The position numbers were made by a program, and so were the translations under genes. The notes beneath the pieces are model-generated. The model searched no databases. It saw only the letters and a program-made list of their open reading frames with translations, and was not told where the DNA came from. Source: an uncultured bacterium (lineage in GTDB: Bacteria > Actinomycetota > Coriobacteriia > Coriobacteriales > Coriobacteriaceae). From it: a DNA stretch of 5,172 nucleotides. The stretch lies in assembly GCA_905216075.1 (NCBI GenBank), contig CAJMSO010000149.1, forward strand, positions 1 to 5,172, written 5' to 3'. Shown piece after piece: positions 1 to 5,172 of the stretch (positions are counted from its first letter, which is position 1; every line of letters begins with the position of its first letter).

Positions 1-1269
1 GACCTGTGTCTTGCCTACTACGGCTTCGTTGTCGTTTTGCGTCACGACGGTCACCTTAACGCGGCGTGTCTCCTTGCTTTCGTCATCTGTGGCCAGATTG
101 ACGTAATAGTGTTCGCCGTCTTCGGTCATGAGCGCCATCGTCGGCACCATGACCACGTCGTCAAGCTGCTCGGTCACCACCGATACCTCGGCCGTCATGC
201 CCGGCTTCAGGCGCGCGTCGGGCGCCTCGATGAGGATGTCGACGTTAAAGGTCACGCTGCCGCCGCCGTTGGCGGCGTCGGAGTTTGCCACCGACGCGAT
301 AGCCGTGACGGTGCCCTGGCTCACGATATCGGGAAACGCGGGATAGGTAACGTTGGCGCTCTGGCCCACGGCGATCTTGGCGATGTCCTTTTCGCCCACC
401 TGAACCGTCACCTTCATCTTGGAAAGGTCGGCGATCTGCATGCACTGCTTGCCGCCGCTTGTGTCGCCTTCGCCCATGACTATGCCTCCGGTCACCGTGG
501 CGCCCACTTTGGCGTTGAGCTCGACGATGCTACCCGAGCTGGGGGCCTTTACGGTGCGCTCTGCCGCCTTTGCATTTGCCTGGTCCAGGGTTGCCTGGGC
601 AGAGGCGAGATTGCGTTGGGCGCTCGACACGGCGCTGGCGTCGGAGGTTACATCCGTCGGGGCGGTCGCTCCGTCGACATCCAGCGTCGGTGCTGCCTGT
701 GCGGCGGCGAGCGCCGCTTGTGCGTTTTTCAGGTCTTCCTGTGCGGCAGTCGCCGCGCGCTGCGCCTCGGCAACGGCGTTGTCGAGCTCATCGTTTTTGA
801 TGGTCATGAGCACGTCGCCCTCGTTGACGCTCTGACCGGCCTGCACGTTGATCTGTGCCACCGTACCGTCGACAGAAGGGGAGACGACCGAGGCCGAAAT
901 AGGCTTGAGCTGTCCTTTTGCCTCGACGGTCGTGGTAAAGGTGCCCTCCATGACCATGTCGGTAACAGGTCCGTCCGCAGATTGCGGCTGCGAGTTGAGG
1001 ATAACGCTCGCGATAATGGCAATCAGAATAATGCCGCCCACGATGCCGGCAGCAATACCGCGTCGGATGAGCTTTTTGCGCCGACGCTCGGCACGCTTCG
1101 CCTTGAGCTTTGCGTAGGCCTCATTGTCGGATATCCCGGCGTTACCTTGCTCGACGTCGTTTTGCTGTGCGGTGGGGGCGCTTGTGATGAGCGGTAGAGT
1201 TTCAGTTGCGCCTTCCGGCACGCGCCCGGTATCGTCGGGACCAGGGGTGATGGTGGGGACATTCGACAT
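1..1269 (-). CDS. HlyD/MacA-family efflux adaptor (periplasmic-adaptor-like subunit), C-terminus cut by window edge
   Basis: Reading from ATG at 1269 there are 423 open codons to position 1 with no stop, so the gene is partial. The start is set by an AAGGAG site 6 nt upstream. Residues 1-70 are a hydrophilic, presumably cytoplasmic tail ending in a basic stretch (KLKAKRAERRRKKLIRR, 54-70). A single membrane segment follows at about 71-91. Then comes the usual adaptor order: first lipoyl half about 124-160 (SPSVDGTVAQINVQAGQSVNEGDVL), an Ala/Gln-rich alpha-hairpin about 160-238 broken by a Pro/Asp/Thr linker (193-212), second lipoyl half about 240-265 (KAPSSGSIVELNAKVGATV), a beta-barrel about 283-365 with LKPGMTAEV, and the start of the membrane-proximal domain (VPTMAL). 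The family links an ABC exporter of the MacB/YknYZ type to its substrate outside the membrane; substrate is not inferable. The missing end is probably a few tens of residues. Family call is firm; MacA-like versus other HlyD branch is inference. Confidence 0.9.
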   Translation of the reverse strand, partial: MSNVPTITPGPDDTGRVPEGATETLPLITSAPTAQQNDVEQGNAGISDNEAYAKLKAKRAERRRKKLIRRGIAAGIVGGIILIAIIASVILNSQPQSADGPVTDMVMEGTFTTTVEAKGQLKPISASVVSPSVDGTVAQINVQAGQSVNEGDVLMTIKNDELDNAVAEAQRAATAAQEDLKNAQAALAAAQAAPTLDVDGATAPTDVTSDASAVSSAQRNLASAQATLDQANAKAAERTVKAPSSGSIVELNAKVGATVTGGIVMGEGDTSGGKQCMQIADLSKMKVTVQVGEKDIAKIAVGQSANVTYPAFPDIVSQGTVTAIASVANSDAANGGGSVTFNVDILIEAPDARLKPGMTAEVSVVTEQLDDVVMVPTMALMTEDGEHYYVNLATDDESKETRRVKVTVVTQNDNEAVVGKTQV

Positions 1270-1303
1270 AGCGTCTCCTTTATAGAACATACCGCGATAA
1301 GTA

Positions 1304-1332
1304 TATGCGCCCACCGGTTGGGCGGGCGCATA
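1304..1332 (-). other. GC-rich stem-loop between the L,D-transpeptidase and the efflux adaptor
   Basis: TATGCGCCC at 1304-1312 pairs perfectly with GGGCGCATA at 1324-1332. After one mismatch, two further C-G pairs close a 5-nt loop. On the minus strand it lies 64 nt after the transpeptidase stop and 34 nt before the adaptor start. The bases that follow it on the minus strand (TACTTATCGCGG) are not a proper T-run, so it is at best a weak intrinsic terminator; it could instead be an attenuating or mRNA-stabilising structure in the adaptor leader. I see no convincing -35/-10 pair in the rest of the gap. Confidence 0.45.
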
Positions 1333-1396
1333 GGCGCGTTTCTTTCAGCATCGAAAGGTAGGTGTCGCTGAGCTTTGTTGCGTTGCGCGTGACGTG

Positions 1397-3133
1397 CTAC
1401 GAATGCACGACCACGCACAGACCGACTTTGATGCAGTCGTGGAGCGCCTTGGCATCGGCCAGGCGCAGATTGATGCAGCCGTGGCTACCGCACCATTTGT
1501 ACGATTCGGCACTATCGAAACTCGAATCGTTTTGCCAGGTAGCGTCGTGGAAGCCAACCATGTTGCCCTCAAACGGCATCCAGTAGCTCACCGGGCTCTC
1601 GTATTTGGGCTTACCGGTCTTGGGGTCCTTGGCGCCGATAAGCTTGGTGGCGCCGTCGTTGCTGTTAATCTGCCACACGCCCTCGGGGGTGGCATCTTCG
1701 CCCGGTTTGCCGGAAATAAAGTTGGCCTCCCACACGATATTGCCGCCCTCGTCATAGTAGCGTGCGTGCTGCTCGGACAGGTCGACGTCGATATACGCCT
1801 TCCAATCGGGCTCGCCCTTGGCGGTAAAGGTGCCGGCCTTCTGGGAGTAATTGATCTCAATCTCGCCGGTCTGCTTGTTGTTAATAGCATCCTCGACCTG
1901 CTTGGCAAGCGTGCTGCTATCGATAGACCAACCAAAGTCACCGCCTTCGACGGCACATTGCTTGCCATCGGCACGCGTCCACCAACGAGTGGAGCCCACG
2001 GTGTTAAAGCCATTGGCGAGGTCTGCTGCCCAGTTGCTGATCTGGGAGGTGTCGAGTGTGGGGTTTGCAGGGTCGGCAAAGCTGATCCACTGCAGCACCG
2101 AGCTGCCATCGACCTTGCCGGCATCGTTGCCGTTGAGCTTAAGGGTCACGTTAACGCCCAGGAAGTTGTTGGCGGCATCGCATGCGGCCTGGATCTGGTC
2201 GTTGGTGAGCGTGCCGTTGAGCGGCTCGTAGGCATCGTTTCCGAGCTTCGTAAGATCGACGGTCTCGGACAGCGACGCGAGCTCGATCTCCGCATACTTA
2301 ACGACATGCTCGCGGTTGAGCTTTTCGTTGGAGCGGGCCTTCTCGATCGTGAACTTGCCCGCCTTCTCGTCGTAGGAGCTCGATGCCTCAAAGGTACCCG
2401 TGCGGCCCTCGTTGAACGCGTCGATGGCGGCACCCAGATCCTCCTCGAACTGCTTTTGGTCAAAGGCGTCCGAGAGCATGGACAGGTCGACGTCCTGTTC
2501 CAGGTCGATGGTACCGTTTTTGGTCGCGCTAACGTTCTTGCCACCGAGCGAGGCAATCAGGCGCGAAGGCCACAGCAGCGGCTCGTTGCTGCCGATAATC
2601 TCGTGGGCAGCTGCCTCGCCGTCGACGATGGGCTCGTCGGATTCGGGCTGATAGGTCCAACTAAAGTCTTCACCCGAAACGGTGAGCTTGTAGTGCTTCC
2701 ACGCTGAGTTGACCTTGGTAGCGGCGGATGAGGCGTTGGAAAACGAGATATCGACGCCGGCGATGGTGGTGTTGGGGTAGGCAATCTGCGAAAACGCCAC
2801 GACGCCCACGATATAGACGATGGCGACGAGGCCGAGGACGACGAAGAACGCCGTCTTGCCACCCGTCTTATTGCCCTTTGCGGAGCGGTTGTTGGCGGGG
2901 CCGCGGTTGTTGGAAACTCGAGTGTGCGAAGGGCCCTGGTTGTGACCGGCGCCATGTGTGGAACGCTGCTGACGCTGCTGATGCTGGCCCCGATTGGGGC
3001 GCGGGGAGGTATTTGTCGCGCCGTGCTGTTGGCCTTGGGCTGGCGCGACGGGACGCGGCGATTGGATGCCTCCGGGCTGCCTGCTGGGCTGTTGCGGATC
3101 GGGGATCAGTTGGCTGCGGTCGATTTGCGACAT
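1397..3133 (-). CDS. Membrane-anchored L,D-transpeptidase (YkuD domain) with PG-binding-4-like repeats
   Basis: This complete 578-residue protein starts at ATG 3133, with AAGGAA 9 nt upstream, and ends in TAG at 1397-1399. Residues 1-92 are a disordered tail rich in Q, N, R, H, G and P, presumably cytoplasmic. One membrane segment lies at about 93-115, so the rest is outside the cell. Two regions resemble the putative peptidoglycan-binding (PG-binding-4/VanW-associated) module: about 120-290, opening with AGVDIS and including GKFTIEKARSNEKLNREHV, and about 318-437. The C-terminal YkuD domain spans about 444-577, with H529 in GFHDATW and the catalytic motif SHGCIN at 550-555 (nucleophile C553), then R557. 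Enzymes of this family form 3-3 or related cross-links in peptidoglycan and are a target of carbapenems. An extra Cys (C548) lies five residues before the nucleophile. Domain call is very secure; the exact cross-link made is not visible. A good -10 box upstream suggests its own promoter. Confidence 0.95.
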   Translation of the reverse strand: MSQIDRSQLIPDPQQPSRQPGGIQSPRPVAPAQGQQHGATNTSPRPNRGQHQQRQQRSTHGAGHNQGPSHTRVSNNRGPANNRSAKGNKTGGKTAFFVVLGLVAIVYIVGVVAFSQIAYPNTTIAGVDISFSNASSAATKVNSAWKHYKLTVSGEDFSWTYQPESDEPIVDGEAAAHEIIGSNEPLLWPSRLIASLGGKNVSATKNGTIDLEQDVDLSMLSDAFDQKQFEEDLGAAIDAFNEGRTGTFEASSSYDEKAGKFTIEKARSNEKLNREHVVKYAEIELASLSETVDLTKLGNDAYEPLNGTLTNDQIQAACDAANNFLGVNVTLKLNGNDAGKVDGSSVLQWISFADPANPTLDTSQISNWAADLANGFNTVGSTRWWTRADGKQCAVEGGDFGWSIDSSTLAKQVEDAINNKQTGEIEINYSQKAGTFTAKGEPDWKAYIDVDLSEQHARYYDEGGNIVWEANFISGKPGEDATPEGVWQINSNDGATKLIGAKDPKTGKPKYESPVSYWMPFEGNMVGFHDATWQNDSSFDSAESYKWCGSHGCINLRLADAKALHDCIKVGLCVVVHS

Positions 3134-3190
3134 CGTGTATATTTCCTTCGAGTTTCGCCTTGCGGCTCATCGTGTTTTGACTGGGCTTGA

Positions 3191-3196
3191 ATTATA
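3191..3196 (-). promoter_or_regulatory. Probable -10 box of the L,D-transpeptidase promoter
   Basis: On the minus strand 3196-3191 reads TATAAT, a perfect sigma-70-type -10 hexamer, in an AT-richer gap and 57 nt upstream of the ATG at 3133. The best -35 candidate is GTAACA (4 of 6 matches to TTGACA), but its 19-nt spacing is long, so the -35 is uncertain. Its place just downstream of a terminator fits a fresh transcription start for the transpeptidase. Confidence 0.6.
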
Positions 3197-3233
3197 GCGA
3201 TTACATAGTTGCTTGTGTTACGAAAACAGTGGC

Positions 3234-3267
3234 GATAAAGAATAGGTGGGACATATGTCCCACCTAT
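3234..3267 (-). terminator. Intrinsic terminator of the L-serine dehydratase gene
   Basis: Positions 3242-3267 form a perfect 26-nt palindrome: ATAGGTGGGACAT at 3242-3254 followed directly by its reverse complement. It begins 15 nt after the dehydratase stop codon. On the minus strand it is followed by TTCTTTAT, six T in eight bases, as expected for a rho-independent terminator. In RNA the central bases would open to form a short loop. The plus strand is not followed by a comparable T-run next to the stem, so the orientation fits termination of the minus-strand gene. Confidence 0.8.
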
Positions 3268-3282
3268 CGTCGCTTTTGCTCG

Positions 3283-4875
3283 CTATCCGCATATTCCGCA
3301 TTTTGCGCACGCCGAGAGTGCTGCCGGAGCCTGCGCGATGCCGCCCTTGGCCGTCTCGCGCAACGTGGCGGGCAGGGCGTGGCCTACCGAGAGCATCACG
3401 TGCGCCATCTGGTCAAACGGCACCAGGCTCTTGATGCCGGCGAGGGCGAGCTGCGCCGAGCTGAAGGCCGCGGCCACGCCGATGGCGTTGCGGTTTTGGC
3501 AGGGCACCTCGACAAGGCCGCCGACGGGGTCGCAAACGAGGCCCAACAGGTTGCTCAGTGCGATGGAGCTGGCGTCGAGCGCTTGCTCGGGCGTGCCGCC
3601 CATCATCTGGACCAGCGCGGCGGCGGCCATGGCGGCAGCGCTTCCAACCTCGGCCTGGCATCCGCCCTCGGCGCCAGCGACGCAGGCGCTCGTGGTGAGG
3701 TTGAGGCCGATGGCGGCGGCGCAGTAGAGGGCATCCATGACTTGTTCGTCGTCGAGCTGGAGGTGATCGGCGAGCGCCAGCACGCAGCCGGGCACGACAC
3801 CCGCGGAGCCTGCCGTGGGGGCGGCGACGATTACGCCCATGGTGGCGGAGCGCTCGAGCACGGCCATCGCACGGGCCACGGCATCGGTCTGAACGGAGCC
3901 CATCAGGCTTGCGCTCAAATCGTTGCGGCAGGTGGCATCGACGAGCTTTGCCTCGCCGCCGATAAGCCCGCCGAGCGATCGCTGCGGATTGGCGATGGGG
4001 GCCGTGGTCTCCTCGCGCATGACATCGAGCACACGGCGCATGGCTGCGATAGCATGGGCCTCGCCGGTCAGACGCGCCTCGCGCACGGCCATGACGGCAC
4101 CGATATTCAAGCCGAGCTCGGCGCACGCATCGAGCAGCTGCTCGCCGTCGTCGAAGATCTCCTTGGCCGAGACGCCGGGGGAGAGCGACGAGGCCGAGCC
4201 CGGGAGCTCGATAAACGTGGCGTAATCGACATTGTCGAGCTTGCGCAGCATGGGGACGACGGTGTCGTCGGGAGCGCCGTCGGTCTCAAAGACGGAATAA
4301 GCCTGGCCTCCCACCTCGGTGCGGTAGGTGCGGCAGAAGGCGATGTTCACGTGGGCGTAGGCGAGCAGGTTCGTGAGCGCGGCGAGCACGCCGGGAACGT
4401 CCTGGTGCGCCACGAAGAGCGTGGAATACATGCCCGAGATGTCGACGCCGACGCCGTTGATGCGGCTGATGCGCATCTTGCCGCCGCCCAGGCTCTCACC
4501 GCGGACCTGTGCCGTGGCGCCCGTGTCGTCGACCATGTCGATGTCGACGGTGTTGGGGTGGATGGAGGCGTCGTCGCCCTTGATGTTAAAGTGATATTCG
4601 AGGCCCTGCTCGCGCGCGAGGTCGAAGGCCTGCTTGATGTTCTCGTCATCGGTGTCGAGGCCCAGGATGCCCGCGACGAGCGCACGATCGGTGCCGTGGC
4701 CGAGACCGGTCAGCGCCAGAGAACCATAAAGCGTGATTTTGACACGTGCGGTGCGATCGACCAAATGGTCGGCCTGCAACGAGGAGGCGAAAGCATGTGC
4801 CGCGACCATCGGGCCTACGGTGTGCGAGGATGAAGGTCCGACGCCGATGGTGAACATGTCAAGCACACTGAACAT
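3283..4875 (-). CDS. sdaA: Iron-sulfur-dependent L-serine ammonia-lyase (L-serine dehydratase), single chain with internal ACT domain
   Basis: It deaminates L-serine to pyruvate and ammonia in the cytoplasm using a [4Fe-4S] cluster. I place the start at 4875 because GGAG lies just upstream and the protein then begins MFSVLDMFTIGVGPSSSHTVGPM, as the family does; an in-frame ATG at 4926 lacks a ribosome site. The product has 530 residues. The SDH-beta domain covers about 1-145 (SSSHTVGP at 15-22). An ACT-like domain follows at about 150-222 (LFVAHQDVPGVLAALTNLL, then VNIA). The SDH-alpha catalytic domain covers about 237-515, with APTAGSAGVVPG at 352-363. Cys406, Cys448 and Cys459 have exactly the C-x41-C-x10-C spacing of the cluster ligands. 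The tail carries three more Cys (523, 526, 529). The chain is longer than the roughly 455-residue single-chain enzymes because of the ACT domain. Stop TAG is at 3283-3285, followed by a terminator, so it ends its transcript. Confidence 0.96.
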   Translation of the reverse strand: MFSVLDMFTIGVGPSSSHTVGPMVAAHAFASSLQADHLVDRTARVKITLYGSLALTGLGHGTDRALVAGILGLDTDDENIKQAFDLAREQGLEYHFNIKGDDASIHPNTVDIDMVDDTGATAQVRGESLGGGKMRISRINGVGVDISGMYSTLFVAHQDVPGVLAALTNLLAYAHVNIAFCRTYRTEVGGQAYSVFETDGAPDDTVVPMLRKLDNVDYATFIELPGSASSLSPGVSAKEIFDDGEQLLDACAELGLNIGAVMAVREARLTGEAHAIAAMRRVLDVMREETTAPIANPQRSLGGLIGGEAKLVDATCRNDLSASLMGSVQTDAVARAMAVLERSATMGVIVAAPTAGSAGVVPGCVLALADHLQLDDEQVMDALYCAAAIGLNLTTSACVAGAEGGCQAEVGSAAAMAAAALVQMMGGTPEQALDASSIALSNLLGLVCDPVGGLVEVPCQNRNAIGVAAAFSSAQLALAGIKSLVPFDQMAHVMLSVGHALPATLRETAKGGIAQAPAALSACAKCGICG

Positions 4876-4877
4876 TT

Positions 4878-4889
4878 GGCTCCTTCTCC
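4878..4889 (-). promoter_or_regulatory. Ribosome binding site that fixes the serine dehydratase start
   Basis: The minus strand reads GGAGAAGGAGCC just before AATG, giving two overlapping GGAG cores; the nearer core is 6 nt from the ATG at 4875. No comparable site precedes the in-frame ATG at 4926, which supports the 530-residue product. Confidence 0.8.
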
Positions 4890-4900
4890 CCTGCTGGTTC

Positions 4901-4929
4901 GGCATGCCGGTGTTACCAGGCGTCATGCC
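4901..4929 (-). other. Stem-loop in the leader of the serine dehydratase gene
   Basis: On the minus strand GGCATG (4929-4924) can pair with CATGCC (4906-4901). Inside it CC-T-GGT can pair with ACC-GG around the loop AAC, with a 3-nt bulge (ACG) and a single bulged T. The structure ends about 11 nt upstream of the Shine-Dalgarno site. It might affect translation or mRNA stability, but 11 pairs with two bulges may also be chance in GC-rich DNA. I do not recognise it as a known riboswitch. It lies in the 146-nt gap 4876-5021, in which I see no convincing promoter; a TACGAT at 4943-4938 is only a weak -10 candidate. Confidence 0.3.
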
Positions 4930-5021
4930 ATCACGATATCGTATCCCAGCCCAGCGCCCGGAATCGCTTTCGCCTTGTGCGATGATGGCCGCGCGCGTCG
5001 TGCCGGCGAGCGATAAGTCAG

Positions 5022-5172
5022 TCAGTGAGACAGTGCGGAGAACATCATGACCAGTACGATGATACCGATGATGGCCAATACGATCTGCACCACCATCAGC
5101 CCGATGGTCAGTCCCTTCTTGGTGGCGATTTTGGGCGCGTACGCCTGTGCCAACAGGAAGGCGATGAAGCCG
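5022..5172 (-). CDS. C-terminal fragment of a membrane protein of unknown function
   Basis: The last 49 codons of a gene that enters from the right edge, ending in TGA at 5022-5024. The frame is chosen because it is open to the edge and strongly hydrophobic. The first residues (GFIAFLLAQAYAPKIATKKG) look like the end of one membrane segment followed by a short basic loop. Residues about 21-44 (LTIGLMVVQIVLAIIGIIVL and on) form a clear terminal membrane helix, and the protein ends FSALSH. By the positive-inside rule the KIATKK loop would be cytoplasmic and the C-terminus outside. I do not recognise the family; a small integral membrane protein or the end of a transporter are both possible. It is co-directional with the serine dehydratase, 146 nt upstream of it, so an operon is possible but a serine-transport role would be speculation. 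Confidence 0.7.
   Translation of the reverse strand, partial: GFIAFLLAQAYAPKIATKKGLTIGLMVVQIVLAIIGIIVLVMMFSALSH

Noticed and set aside
37..1197. A 386-codon open frame on the plus strand, opposite the efflux adaptor
   Set aside because: The minus-strand frame has a full HlyD-type domain order, a membrane segment and a good ribosome site. The plus-strand product is rich in His, Arg, Gly and Asp and looks like antisense translation.
1342..1378. TCAGC/GCTGA pairing just after the transpeptidase stop as a terminator
   Set aside because: Only five pairs around a 17-nt loop and no T-run; too weak.
1394..2707. A 437-codon open frame on the plus strand, opposite the L,D-transpeptidase
   Set aside because: The minus-strand frame has an unmistakable YkuD domain, so this is its shadow. 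The product has no recognisable domain.
3187..4833. A 548-codon open frame on the plus strand, opposite the serine dehydratase
   Set aside because: It mirrors a real gene in GC-rich DNA, where the antisense frame stays open by codon bias. Its product is full of Gly, His, Asp and Arg with no recognisable domain.
4876..4926. A 17-residue N-terminal extension of the serine dehydratase from ATG 4926
   Set aside because: No ribosome site precedes it, it overlaps the leader stem-loop, and family proteins start at the MFSVLDMF position.
4933..4942. 10-bp palindrome ACGATATCGT as an operator
   Set aside because: Several 10-bp palindromes are expected by chance in 5 kb, and nothing else marks it as a binding site.

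Overview
The window reads as ordinary chromosome of a GC-rich, low-mobility bacterium. My best guess is an actinobacterium of the class Coriobacteriia (Collinsella-like). I infer this from the high GC at third codon positions, Shine-Dalgarno sites of the AAGGAG type, a single-membrane-style L,D-transpeptidase with PG-binding-4-like modules, and a fused iron-sulfur serine dehydratase. The genus is not proven by anything seen here. All four recognised genes lie on the minus strand, so transcription runs from right (5172) to left (1).

Layout in the direction of transcription: (i) 5172-5022, the last 49 codons of a membrane protein of unknown function, cut by the window edge. (ii) 4875-3283, a complete single-chain [4Fe-4S] L-serine ammonia-lyase with the order beta domain, ACT domain, catalytic alpha domain; a small stem-loop sits in its leader. 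(iii) 3267-3234, a perfect 26-nt palindrome with a T-rich tail, a convincing intrinsic terminator. (iv) 3196-3191, a consensus -10 box that probably starts a new transcript for the next gene. (v) 3133-1397, a complete membrane-anchored L,D-transpeptidase with the SHGC active site. (vi) 1332-1304, a GC-rich stem-loop in the 127-nt gap. (vii) 1269-1, a HlyD/MacA-type efflux adaptor whose C-terminus runs off the left edge.

The genes do not form one obvious pathway. Serine deamination to pyruvate is central catabolism and is insulated by its own terminator. The L,D-transpeptidase and the HlyD/MacA-like adaptor both act at the cell envelope and might be read through from the same promoter, but the 127-nt gap with a hairpin leaves that open. 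The adaptor's usual partner, a MacB-type ABC transporter, would be expected just beyond position 1.

I found no mobile element, CRISPR array, tRNA, rRNA or clear novel system. The most notable points are the ACT domain fused inside the serine dehydratase, its cysteine-rich C-terminal tail, the long charged N-terminal tail on the efflux adaptor, and the non-coding hairpins between genes.
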